Positions 1-8,337 of a stretch of DNA of 20,753 nt are shown here, in pieces (positions within the stretch are counted from its first letter, which is position 1; every line of letters starts with the position of its first letter). The stretch is from PHAA01 sp040217755 (GTDB lineage Bacteria; Bacillota; Syntrophomonadia; Syntrophomonadales; Syntrophomonadaceae): assembly GCA_040217755.1 (NCBI GenBank), contig JBEHWJ010000031.1, forward strand, positions 1-20,753, read 5' to 3'. The translations under genes were made by a program, and so were the position numbers. A model generated the notes under the pieces. The model did no database searches. It was not told the DNA's origin and was given only the letters and a program-made list of their open reading frames with translations.

Positions 1-58
1 AACATATAGATTAGTCAAAGCAATGATACCGGGCATAAATATATTGGAGGTCGATACG

Positions 59-1162
59 ATGGCAAAAATACGCCATGTCTATCCGGGCGGCAATACCTGT
101 TATGGTTTCCATTCCTTCTATGATCATATAGTCCCTCCCGACGCCTACCAAAAAATTATCCTTAAGGGCGGTCCCGGGACCGGTAAGTCTACGTTTATGA
201 AGTCGATCGCCGCTGATCTGGGCACGAGAGGTTATGATATCGAACAACATTGGTGTTCCTCGGATAATGCCTCCCTGGATGCGGTTGTAGTCGGTGACCA
301 AAAGGTCTGCCTTTTGGATGGAACTGCTCCCCATGTCGTAGACCCGCGCTATCCAGGTGCGGTCGATTATATAATTAATCTGGGGGAATTTTGGGACCCG
401 GGAGCCATCCTGCCCAACAAACCGGAGATTATCAGCCTGACCCAGGAGATAGGGATGCAGTTTCAGAGGGCCTATAATCGTTTAAAGGAAGCCAACTGTG
501 CCCGGTGGGAGTGGGGTTCTTTTGTAGGGGCGGCGGTCGACTCCTCGGTCGTGAACCGTAATATATTGGCCTTAACCGATGACTTTATCCATAACGCCCC
601 CAAATCGAAACGGCCCCCGCGTCATTTGTTTGCCGCCGCCCTTACCGCGGGCGGAGCGGTCACCAAGGTCGAATCCCTTATAGACGATACCTGGTCGGTC
701 TTTGCCGTAAAAGGTAGTCCGGGCTCTGGGGTCAAGGATCTCCTCAAACATATTGAAACCATGACCGGACTTAATGACGTCTACGCCGAAATTTTCCATT
801 CCCCCTTCGATCCGTCCGACCTGGACTTGATCCTGATTCCGGCCAGTAAAAGCGCCATCCTCGATGTCAGCAGTCACATAATCGATTATGAGCGCAACCT
901 GAGCCTCAACCAATATAAGCGCATCCTTGATTTCGATCAGCTGTTGGTTCCAGCTGAATTAAACACCCGGAATAAAGGGATAGAAGCAGCCGCCCGTCGC
1001 TTCGCCGCCAGCCTCCAGGAAGCGCTCTCTTTCATCCGTAATGCCAAAGACCGGCACGACGAACTGGAGGAGTGTTATGTACCGGCTATGGATTTTGCCT
1101 CTTTGGAGGAGTACCGGCAGACCTTGGTGAACAGACTGATGACGAACCTGGCAACCACCTGA
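59..1162 (+). CDS. P-loop ATPase of the PRK06851 type, tandem P-loop halves
   Basis: Predicted 367-residue soluble nucleotide-binding protein of unknown cellular role. A canonical Walker A (GGPGTGKST) lies at residues 37-45. A second, similar segment at 219-227 reads GSPGSGVKD, so the lysine and Ser/Thr positions of a working P-loop are lost. This matches the two-halved architecture I associate with Firmicute PRK06851 proteins, with the second site degenerate. I chose the ATG at 59 because TTGGAGG (44-50) sits 8 nt before it; an ATG at 23 in the same frame has no such site. No signal peptide or membrane segment is evident. The gene is followed by a strong terminator and appears monocistronic within the window. 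Its substrate and partners cannot be read from the sequence. Confidence 0.8.
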   Translation: MAKIRHVYPGGNTCYGFHSFYDHIVPPDAYQKIILKGGPGTGKSTFMKSIAADLGTRGYDIEQHWCSSDNASLDAVVVGDQKVCLLDGTAPHVVDPRYPGAVDYIINLGEFWDPGAILPNKPEIISLTQEIGMQFQRAYNRLKEANCARWEWGSFVGAAVDSSVVNRNILALTDDFIHNAPKSKRPPRHLFAAALTAGGAVTKVESLIDDTWSVFAVKGSPGSGVKDLLKHIETMTGLNDVYAEIFHSPFDPSDLDLILIPASKSAILDVSSHIIDYERNLSLNQYKRILDFDQLLVPAELNTRNKGIEAAARRFAASLQEALSFIRNAKDRHDELEECYVPAMDFASLEEYRQTLVNRLMTNLATT

Positions 1163-1199
1163 TTTTGATTTACCCACCAGCGGACAATGGTGAGCCTGG

Positions 1200-1231
1200 C
1201 TCCCCTCCAGCAGCGGAGGGGAGTATTTTTT
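1200..1231 (+). terminator. Intrinsic terminator of the ATPase gene
   Basis: A perfect 9-bp stem, CTCCCCTCC (1200-1208) with GGAGGGGAG (1215-1223), has a 6-nt loop and is followed by TATTTTTT. It lies 38 nt after the stop codon. The opposite strand has no T-tract after the stem, so it should act on plus-strand transcripts only. Confidence 0.92.
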
Positions 1232-1480
1232 GTCGGTTTTCAACTAGCGGCCTGGAACAACACCGAGGTCATAAACCTAGTAGCGCTCTCAGATGTTGAG
1301 CTCAGATTCATTGCGGGTATCAAGGAGAATCAACAGGTGAGTAAAATCGGGGTAACTCAAATGTCTTGGGTCGGGTCGGTTCGATATGGATTGCTGCAGG
1401 TTGGTCACCAAATCCAGTGAAGCAATTACGGTGTTGCTGCCCGTTTAGGTGCGACCTGATGGTCTCCCTGACAATCAAAT
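1232..1480. other. Intergenic stretch between convergent genes, nothing recognised
   Basis: About 250 bases lie between the terminator and the end of minus-strand moeA. I find no convincing coding sequence, tRNA or terminator for moeA. Small features only: a direct repeat CTCAGAT at 1288-1294 and 1301-1307, and a short near-palindrome TTGGTCACCAA around 1400. Plus-strand open frames here have no ribosome binding site and no recognisable protein similarity. Confidence 0.6.
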
Positions 1481-2689
1481 TTAAAAGATGGTGACATCGA
1501 CCATGGTCCCAGCTTCCAGACCCTGCTTTTCATAGGCGATATGAACAAATCCATCTGCCCGGGCCAAGATGCTCATCAAGCCTGATTTGCCCAGCAGCGG
1601 ATATGCCTCCCAAACGCCGGCATTTCCCTGCAGCTGTACCGGTACAAAATCATCTCTCCCCGGTTGGGAAGCAACGTTTACGGTCAGCCGGGCAGGCACC
1701 GACCGCAGGGCCACCAGGTTTATGACCGGTGCACATAATATATGGAAGACCATGAGGGCGGAAACGGGATGGCCGGGCAACCCGACTATCAGTTTCCGGC
1801 CGGCCCTTACCCCAATGGTCGGCTTGCCGGGTTTGACCGCAATCCCGTGAAAAAGCATTTCCGCATCCGGCATGGATAGCATTACCTCCAGTGAATAATC
1901 AGCCACCCCCACCGAACTCCCCCCGGATAGGATAACCAGATCATTCTCTCCCAATGCCTTGGCCATGGCCGTTTGCAGGGCTATTCGATCATCCCTGACC
2001 AAAGAGTAGCGGCGGGGTTCAGCACCGTATGACTCCGCTGCGGCGGCTATGGAGTAGGAATTGACGTCCCTTACCTGCCCCAGTATCGGGTGCTGGTCCA
2101 CGGGTATGATTTCGTCGCCGGTCGACAGGATACCTACCCGGTAGGGCTTTAAAACCGGGACAGTGCTTATCCCAAGGGAAGCCAGCAGACCGATGTCCTT
2201 GGCCTGTAACAGTTTCCCGCGGCAGAAAATCAAGGCTCCCCTGCCGATGTCCTCCCCGGTATGCATCACATTTTCGCCGGGTGCTACCGGGCGGTACAGG
2301 AGGATGGTATCCAAGCCCAGCTTTTCCGTATATTCCACCATCACTACCGCGTCGCTGCCCCCCGGCATCATACCCCCAGTCGGCATCCAGGCACATTCCC
2401 CGCCGGCGATAGCGAACCTGGGTTCCACACCCATCTGTACCGACCCTATATAGTTGACCATACCAGGCAGGGACTCGCTGCTGCCAAAGGTATCCTCGGC
2501 CCTGACTACATAACCATCCACGGTGGAACGGTTAAAAGACGGCATATCTTCAGGGCTGAATATATCGCTGGCCAGGACCCGATGATTACTCTCCGCCAGG
2601 CCGACGACCTCCATATCCTGGAAAGGTGCCCGCTCCCGGAGCAACTGTATAGCATCCTGAAACCGCAGCACTTTAAGAAACTCTGGCAT
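1481..2689 (-). CDS. moeA: Molybdopterin molybdenumtransferase MoeA
   Basis: A 402-residue cytoplasmic enzyme that inserts molybdate (or tungstate) into adenylylated molybdopterin, the last common step of cofactor assembly. Family marks are in the expected order: PSFNRSTVDGY at 50-60 with the catalytic-site Asp58, then STGDEI, SGGSSVG, the KPGKPT loop and GLPGHPVSA. Length matches standard MoeA (about 400 residues) and both ends look complete. The ATG at 2689 is preceded by AGGGGAG seven bases upstream. It is transcribed divergently from a second MoeA (the fusion at 2797) and lies 2.4 kb from a formate dehydrogenase operon that needs the finished cofactor. The TGDE motif is intact here but altered in the second copy, so the two may differ in metal or target. 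A possible promoter with a good match is at 2733-2761. Confidence 0.96.
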   Translation of the reverse strand: MPEFLKVLRFQDAIQLLRERAPFQDMEVVGLAESNHRVLASDIFSPEDMPSFNRSTVDGYVVRAEDTFGSSESLPGMVNYIGSVQMGVEPRFAIAGGECAWMPTGGMMPGGSDAVVMVEYTEKLGLDTILLYRPVAPGENVMHTGEDIGRGALIFCRGKLLQAKDIGLLASLGISTVPVLKPYRVGILSTGDEIIPVDQHPILGQVRDVNSYSIAAAAESYGAEPRRYSLVRDDRIALQTAMAKALGENDLVILSGGSSVGVADYSLEVMLSMPDAEMLFHGIAVKPGKPTIGVRAGRKLIVGLPGHPVSALMVFHILCAPVINLVALRSVPARLTVNVASQPGRDDFVPVQLQGNAGVWEAYPLLGKSGLMSILARADGFVHIAYEKQGLEAGTMVDVTIF

Positions 2690-2711
2690 AGACTGGCTCC
2701 CCTATCCTATT

Positions 2712-2740
2712 TTGTTTTTGGTGTATTTATCAATTATACT
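2712..2740 (+). promoter_or_regulatory. Predicted sigma-A promoter for the moeA-PBP fusion gene
   Basis: TTGTTT (2712-2717), a 17-nt spacer and TATACT (2735-2740). The expected start site is near 2747, giving a leader of about 50 nt. The -10 boxes of this and the moeA promoter share 2735-2738, so the two promoters occupy the same DNA in opposite directions and probably cannot be filled at the same time. Confidence 0.65.
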
Positions 2741-2761
2741 TAAACAAGCCTGTCCGTACAA
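2733..2761 (-). promoter_or_regulatory. Predicted sigma-A promoter for moeA
   Basis: Read on the minus strand: -35 TTGTAC (2761-2756), a 17-nt spacer and a consensus -10 TATAAT (2738-2733). The expected start site is about 2726, leaving roughly 37 nt of leader before the moeA ATG. The -10 box overlaps that of the divergent promoter. Confidence 0.7.
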
Positions 2762-2796
2762 ATGGCCAGGCCAACGACCGGTTAGGAGGACCACAT

Positions 2797-4716
2797 TTGA
2801 ACAGAAACGTTTACATCGAAAATAAACCCCTGGAAGAAGCATTGGAATTGTTTACCCGACATCTGGAAGACTGCGGGTGGCTATCGTTGGAATACGAGGA
2901 AGTCGACCTCATGCAATGCCTGGGGCGTAGGACCTCTCATCCGGTCTACGCTCGCCGTTCCCATCCCCACTACATGGCATCGGCCATGGACGGAATCGCA
3001 GTCCAGGCCTTCTCCACCTATGCGGCCAGTGAAGTAAACCCCGTAAACCTGAATCCCGACCAGGTGTTGATGGTTGATACCGGAGATTATGTGCCGCCTG
3101 AATATGACGCGGTAATAATGATAGAAGACGTAAATATAATCGATGGCCAATACCAGATCATCCGGGCGGCGGTCCCCTGGCAGCATATCCGTTCCGTCGG
3201 CGAGGACATGGTCGAACAGGATATGATCGTACCCAGCCGGACTTTGATCGGGCCTTATGAATTGGCTTCCTTCAAGACCGCCTCGGTTGAACGGGTGTCA
3301 GTAATCAGAAGACCGGTGGTGGCCATAATCCCAACCGGCACGGAATTAGTGGAACGTGGCTACGACGATATGCCTCCCGGTGAGATCGTGGAAAGCAACA
3401 GTCGCATGCTGGCAGCGCTTTGTGAGCAATGGGGAGGAGACTCCCTCCGCCATGATATTGTGATAGATGACAAGGATTTGATCCGCCAAGCGGTCATGGA
3501 AATGGAACCGCAGGCCGACATGGTCGTGATTTGTTCGGGTTCGTCCGCCGGGCGGGAAGATTACACCGCCTCCATCGTCCAGGAACTGGGCAATCTTATA
3601 GTCCACGGTATCGCCACGCGGCCGGGGAAACCCGCCATACTTGGGACTATCAACCGCAAACCGGTTATTGGCGTGCCCGGGTATCCGGTTTCCGCCCAGC
3701 TGATATTTAGTCTGTTCGCCCAGCCTATTATACATAGAAGGTCTGGAGGGGAGATGCCTCCATCAGAAACCATTCAATGTCATGTGGCTCGCAAATTGCC
3801 CTCCCACCCCGGGGTGGACGAGTTTGTAAACGTAAACCTGGCCCGAATATCCAACCAGGTATTGGCATATCCATTGAATAGGGGCGCGGGGGTCACCAGC
3901 ATGCTGGTCAAATCAGACGGGGTGCTCCATATCCCGCGGGGCAGCGAGGGGCTAGTGGCAGGAGGTCCCTGCCGGATAACATTGAGTCGTCCCCGCTCGG
4001 TGATCGAAAATACGCTGGTGTGCCTGGGCAGTCATGACCTGGCCATAGACGTGCTGATTGACATCCTGCAGAAGGATTACAGCATCCGAATGATATCCAC
4101 CAATGTAGGCAGTATGGGGGGGATAGTATCCCTGAGCCGCGGCGAAACCCATTGTGCAGGGATCCACTTACTGGATTACGAAAGTGGAGACTACAATATC
4201 AGTTACCTCAAAAAGTATCTGAACCGACCGAAGGTTTTGTTGGTCAACTTGGTCAACCGTGACCAGGGGCTGGTAGTACAGAAAGGCAATCCACTAAAGA
4301 TCACCGGGATGGAGGACCTGGTCCGGCCTGAGGTCCGTTACATAAATCGACAAAAAGGGGCGGGTACCCGATTGTTACTGGACTACCTGCTCAGAAAGCA
4401 CGACTTGGATAATAGCCAAATCAATGGTTATAACCGCGAGGAATATTCGCATTTGGCCGTGGCCGCTTCGATTAAAAATAACGCTGGCGATACGGGGATG
4501 GCGATATATGCAAGTGCCCGGGTCCTGAACCTGGACTTTATTCCGGTGGAAACGGAACGATATGATCTCTGCATCCTGCCGGATCTTCTGACTGACCACC
4601 AGTTGAACAGCCTGCTTTCGGCCATCAACAGCGATGAATTCAAGCAGCGGATGCAAGCTTTGGGGGGATATCATCTCGAGCAAACCGGTTTGGTTATGTG
4701 GGAGGGCACCGGGTAA
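2797..4716 (+). CDS. MoeA fused to a periplasmic-binding-protein-like domain (molybdopterin biosynthesis)
   Basis: A 639-residue two-domain protein. Residues 1 to about 400 are a MoeA domain, with SAMDGIAV (Asp65 at the catalytic position), PTGTEL, SGSSAGREDY, RPGKPA and GVPGYPVSAQ. Residues from about 405 to the end resemble the COG1910/PBP_like substrate-binding domain, with SHDLAIDVL near its start, RQKGAGTR, and the TGMAIYA region. No signal peptide is present, so both domains should be cytoplasmic; in this family the second domain is thought to bind a metal oxyanion or cofactor, but that is unproven. The usual TGDE of MoeA reads TGTE here. The start is TTG at 2797 with AGGAGG at 2784-2789, 7 nt upstream. 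It lies directly upstream of the formate dehydrogenase operon, which suggests a role in loading its Mo or W cofactor. Confidence 0.92.
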   Translation: MNRNVYIENKPLEEALELFTRHLEDCGWLSLEYEEVDLMQCLGRRTSHPVYARRSHPHYMASAMDGIAVQAFSTYAASEVNPVNLNPDQVLMVDTGDYVPPEYDAVIMIEDVNIIDGQYQIIRAAVPWQHIRSVGEDMVEQDMIVPSRTLIGPYELASFKTASVERVSVIRRPVVAIIPTGTELVERGYDDMPPGEIVESNSRMLAALCEQWGGDSLRHDIVIDDKDLIRQAVMEMEPQADMVVICSGSSAGREDYTASIVQELGNLIVHGIATRPGKPAILGTINRKPVIGVPGYPVSAQLIFSLFAQPIIHRRSGGEMPPSETIQCHVARKLPSHPGVDEFVNVNLARISNQVLAYPLNRGAGVTSMLVKSDGVLHIPRGSEGLVAGGPCRITLSRPRSVIENTLVCLGSHDLAIDVLIDILQKDYSIRMISTNVGSMGGIVSLSRGETHCAGIHLLDYESGDYNISYLKKYLNRPKVLLVNLVNRDQGLVVQKGNPLKITGMEDLVRPEVRYINRQKGAGTRLLLDYLLRKHDLDNSQINGYNREEYSHLAVAASIKNNAGDTGMAIYASARVLNLDFIPVETERYDLCILPDLLTDHQLNSLLSAINSDEFKQRMQALGGYHLEQTGLVMWEGTG

Positions 4717-4767
4717 GCAATTACATCACCCACAGAGATTATAATTATAACATTTATTTATATCACT

Positions 4768-4807
4768 ATCCCTGCAATATTTAATCGGCAGGGATTTGAC
4801 TTTGTTT
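4768..4807 (+). terminator. Possible intrinsic terminator after the moeA-PBP gene
   Basis: Perfect 8-bp stem ATCCCTGC (4768-4775)/GCAGGGAT (4788-4795) with a 12-nt loop, followed by a T-rich but interrupted tract (TTGACTTTGTTT). The loop is long and the T-tract imperfect, so termination may be partial and the formate dehydrogenase operon may receive read-through. Confidence 0.45.
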
Positions 4808-4899
4808 GTCGAAGAATATCTCGGATAAGCATTTAGAGTAATCCAAACGAGCTTTCCTTAATAACCAGTCATTGGACCCGGACTCGGCTTATAGGGTGC

Positions 4900-5007
4900 A
4901 ATAGATATTTTTACTCCCCGATGGAGGTGATAATCTTTGGGAGTTTAGGGGTCTTGGCCCCCCATATCTCGGTTGATAACCGGTAACTATACCCAGTGAT
5001 ATCTATT
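4900..5007 (+). ncRNA. Candidate structured leader RNA (riboswitch-like), multi-hairpin
   Basis: A closing 9-bp helix pairs AATAGATAT (4900-4908) with ATATCTATT (4999-5007). Inside it are three local hairpins: ACTCCC (4913-4918)/GGGAGT (4939-4944), GGGGT (4948-4952)/GCCCC (4957-4961) with loop CTTG, and CGGTT (4970-4974)/AACCG (4978-4982). Alternative pairings exist. AGATAT (4903-4908) can also pair with a second ATATCT at 4964-4969, CTCC (4914-4917) can pair with GGAG (4923-4926), and AGTGA (4995-4999) with TCACT (5028-5032). Position, 115 nt ahead of a molybdo/tungsto-selenoenzyme gene, suggests cofactor or metal sensing, as in Moco/Tuco RNAs. I cannot confirm a match to that family's consensus from memory. 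Confidence 0.45.
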
Positions 5008-5062
5008 AGTAATTATTATCAGTAATCTCACTAAAAAACATCTGTTTCTAAGTGTATTGGGA

Positions 5063-5071
5063 TGCTATACT
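5063..5071 (+). promoter_or_regulatory. Possible extended -10 promoter for the formate dehydrogenase operon
   Basis: TGCTATACT is a TGn-extended -10 box, with only a poor -35 (TGTTTC at 5043-5048, spacer 17). A start near 5078 would give a 45-nt leader that excludes the structured element upstream. Confidence 0.35.
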
Positions 5072-5122
5072 AGTTGGGGAAATTGGATGTACTTTTTAGG
5101 GGGAAAGGAGAGTGTTAGTAGA

Positions 5123-8100
5123 ATGAAGGTTACCCGCAGACAATTCTTAAAGGTAACCGGTGCCAGCGCAGCAGTCATGGCAGTCGCTGATCTTGGTTTT
5201 GATCTGAAACCAGCCGCAGCAGCCGTTCGGACGTTACGCATCAAAAACGTCAAAGGCATACCGACTGTCTGCCCGTTTTGCGCTTCCGGCTGCGGCCTGT
5301 TAGTGTATTCGGAAAGAGATACGGCTGGCAAATTTGTCAAACTCCTGAGTGTTGAGGGTGATCCTGACAATCCCATCAACCGTGGCTGCGCCTGTGCCAA
5401 AGGAGCTGCCATGTTTAACCTAAGGGAGATTTATGACGAAAAAACCGGGGAACAGAAAGTCAATCCCATGCGGGCGACGGTGCCGCTGTACCGTGCTCCG
5501 GGGAGTGACAAGTGGGAAGAAAAAGAATGGGAATGGATGGTCGAACAGATAGCGCACCGGATAAAGGAGACCCGGGACAGCAGTTTCATTCACAAAGAGA
5601 AGATCGCTGACGGTAGTGAGGTGATAGTGAACCGCACTGAAAAAATAGGCTCCGTCGGCGGTTCCGGGCTAGACAACGAGGAATGTTACCTGTGGTCCAA
5701 GTTGGCCCGCTCCCTGGGTATGGTGTATCTCGAAACCCAGGCCCGTATCTGACACAGTGCTACGGTGGCAGGTTTGTCACCAGCATTTGGACGCGGTGCC
5801 ATGACCAATCACATGGTCGACTTGAAGAACACCGACGTCGCCCTTATCATGGGCAGCAACATGGCAGAAAACCATCCCATAGGCATGAAATGGCTGGGCG
5901 AAGGCCGGCGGGTAAGAGGCACCAAGATAATTCACGTCGACCCCCGCTATACTCGTACTTCGGTTGTTGCCGACCTGTATTGCCCGATGCGCTCCGGAAC
6001 CGATATAGCTTTCCTGGGGGGCATGGTCAATTATATTATTCAGAACAAACTCTACCACGAGGAATATGTTAAAGCATATACTAACGCGACTTTCCTGGTA
6101 GCCGACGGTTTTGAGTTCGAAGACGGCTTGTTCTCAGGTTATGACACGGCCAAGCGGAGTTATAACAACAGCACTTGGGATTACCAGTATGAAGAAGATG
6201 GCACCACCATCAAGAAAGACCCGACCATGTCCCATCCGCGTTGTGCTTTCCAATTGATGGCCAAGCACTATTTGAGATATGATATCGACTCCGTAGTCAA
6301 GATCTGTGGGACCCCCAAGAATAAATACCTGGAAGTTCTAAAACTCTACACCTCAACCGGAGCCCCCAACAAGGTTGGCAACATCATGTATGCCATGGGC
6401 ATAACCCAGCATACCGTAGGCAGCCAGAATGTCAAAAGTTTTGCCAATGTCCAGATGTTGCTCGGCAATATGGGACGCCCGGGCGGCGGCATCAATGCCC
6501 TCCGCGGCGAGAATAACGTTCAGGGCGCAACCGACATGGCTTTGTTGTTCGACTGGTTCCCCGGTTACATCAGCCACCCGACCAATGCCAATAAAGACCT
6601 ATTAACCTTTATCAAGGGCGTAACACCAGGTTCCGGCAAAGTTCCGGCAGCCAAGGGCGCCACAACCATGGCGGAATGGCGGGCAGCGGTCGCCGCCGGT
6701 ATTCCCAACTGCAACTTTAGAATCAACATGTCCAAATGGATCGTCAGCACTCTGAAGGCTTGGTGGGGAGATGCGGCAACTGAAGAAAACCAATTTGCAT
6801 ACCACTATATGCCCAAGCGGGATGCGGCCAAGAACTATTCCCATATGTCCATGTTTGAAGCCATGTACAAAGGTGAGCTGGACGGGCTGTTCGTGATGGG
6901 CTCCAATCCTGTCGTCGGCGGACCCAATGCCAACAAGGAACAAGCCGCTCTGACCAAACTGAAATGGCTGGTCAGCTGTGACTTGTGGTTGAATGAGACC
7001 GCCGAGTTCTGGACCTACCGGGCCTGGGAAAGACCACACGGTGGTTCTGCCCATGTTGAAACCTTTGCACCCAAAGACATCCAGACCGAGGTCTTCTTCC
7101 TGCCGGCCTGCGCCGTGTATGAGAAGGAGGGTACCGCCGCCCAGACCGGACGCTGGGTACAATATCGCTGGAAAGGCGCCGATGAAGTTGGAAAATCCAA
7201 GTCTGACCTGTGGATAATCGATCAGCTGGCCAAGAAGATAAAAGAGCTCTATAAGGACAGTCCCCGGGAAGAAGACAAACCCATCACCCAGCTTACTTGG
7301 GGCTACGGTCATGGAGAAGAACCGGAACCTATCAATGTAGGTTATGAGGTCAGCGGCTACTTTGTAGCTGACAAGAAACCGATCGCCGGCGGATTTGCCA
7401 ACCTGAAGGATGACGGCAGCACCGCCTGCGGGGTATGGATCTATTGCGGTCAGATGGGCCTCAATCCGGATGGTTCCTGGCTGTACAAGCCGATGAAACG
7501 TGATAATAAAGACAATTCCAAAGCCGGTCTTGGTCTCTATTCCAACTGGGGATGGTGCTGGCCGGTCAATCGTCGCATCATCTACAACCGTTGTTCGATC
7601 AAACCCGATGGTATTACCCCGTGGGAAGGCGACGCCGATCGTGTCTTGATCCATTGGGATCCTGCAGTTGTATCCGATCCTACCAAGCCGGAGGTAGTTG
7701 GAGCCTGGGTAGGGGATGATGTATGCGACTGCACCAAGACTGCTCCTCCTGAGAAAGCAGTTCCGTTCCTGATGAGACCTGAAGGTTACGGTTGCTTCTT
7801 TGCAGCGGGAGCTTCATTCAAAGACGGACCATTCCCCGAGCATTACGAACCCTGGGAAAGCCCGGTCAAGAATTTAATGAACTCGCAGCCAGTCAATCCA
7901 GCAACCAAGATCTGGGAGCCCGACAAATTAGGTGCCAGTGCAGACTATCCGTATATCGGCACCACCTACCGGGTGGTGGAACATTGGCAGACCGGGGCTC
8001 TAACCCGAACTTTGCCATGGTTGGCCGAGCTTATGCCCAATATGTTTGTCGAGATCAGCGAAGAACTGGGTGCCATTAAGGATATCAGAAATGGCGACAA

Positions 8101-8335
8101 GGTGATCGTTTCGACTTCCCGGGGCGATATCGAGGCAGTGGCCTGTGTAACCAAGCGTATCAAACCTTTCATTGTCAATGGAGAACAGTATCATATGGTC
8201 GGAGCTATTTGGCAGTACGGATTCAAGGGTTATGCCACCGGCGACCCTGCCAACCGTCTGACACCCCATGTAGGCGATGCCAACACGATGATACCTGAGT
8301 ACAAAGCCTGGCTTTGCAATATAAGGAGGGCTTAA
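5123..8335 (+). CDS. fdnG: Formate dehydrogenase-N type catalytic subunit, selenoprotein
   Basis: One 1,070-residue gene read through an in-frame TGA (5750-5752) as selenocysteine 210. The flanking residues QARI-Sec-HSATVAGL and the following FGRGAMTNH match the active site of FdnG/FdhF-type enzymes, and a SECIS hairpin follows the TGA. It oxidises formate to CO2 (or the reverse) at a bis-molybdopterin-guanine-dinucleotide Mo or W centre. The N-terminus carries a Tat signal (TRRQFLK, hydrophobic stretch, cleavage probably near residue 34). A [4Fe-4S] motif uses Cys50, Cys53, Cys57 and probably Cys91. It is slightly longer than E. coli FdnG (1,015). The ATG at 5123 is chosen because it begins the Tat signal; its ribosome binding site lies a rather long 12 nt away. 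The next gene starts 2 nt after the stop. Location should be the outer face of the membrane, exported already folded with its beta subunit. Confidence 0.97.
5750..5784 (+). promoter_or_regulatory. Selenocysteine UGA codon and bacterial SECIS element
   Basis: The TGA (5750-5752) is followed after 11 nt by a hairpin: GGTGGC (5764-5769), loop AGGTTT (5770-5775), GTCACC (5776-5781). A lower GCT/AGC pairing (5759-5761 with 5782-5784) extends the stem. The known E. coli fdhF element has an 11-nt spacing and an AGGUCU loop, so spacing is identical and the loop differs by one base. This is the SelB-binding signal that makes the UGA sense, and it implies selABCD functions elsewhere in the genome. Confidence 0.95.
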
Positions 8336-8337
8336 GT

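Larger units (their letters stand above)
4717..5122 (+). other. 406-base non-coding leader region upstream of formate dehydrogenase
   Basis: No credible gene. It is AT-rich at both ends and contains, in order: a hairpin that may end the upstream gene (4768-4795), a weak sigma-A-like pair TTGTTT (4802-4807)/GATAAG (4824-4829, spacer 16), the structured element at 4900-5007, and an extended -10 box at 5063-5071. A 21-codon frame from ATG 4921 to 4986 has no ribosome binding site ahead of it. The ribosome binding site for the dehydrogenase is AAAGGAG at 5104-5110. Confidence 0.7.

Noticed and set aside
1232..1480. tRNA-like stretch containing GGTTCGATA near 1378
   Set aside because: The bases around it cannot be folded into acceptor, D and anticodon arms; a chance T-loop resemblance.
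4872..4890. Sigma-54-like GG...GC pair upstream of formate dehydrogenase
   Set aside because: The spacing between GG and GC is 11 rather than 10 and the flanking consensus is poor; no sigma-54 activator gene is nearby.
4921..4986. 21-codon leader peptide frame inside the structured region
   Set aside because: No ribosome binding site precedes its ATG; the GGAGGTGAT lies within the frame itself. Better explained as part of the RNA structure.
5057..5752. A complete short formate dehydrogenase fragment ending at TGA, followed by a separate second gene from 5765
   Set aside because: Both parts are in one frame, the TGA lies at the conserved Sec position and a SECIS hairpin follows, so it is one selenoprotein gene and not a pseudogene or frameshift.
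6602..7654. 350-codon minus-strand frame inside the formate dehydrogenase gene
   Set aside because: Antisense shadow of a strongly conserved catalytic subunit; no start signal and no domain features.
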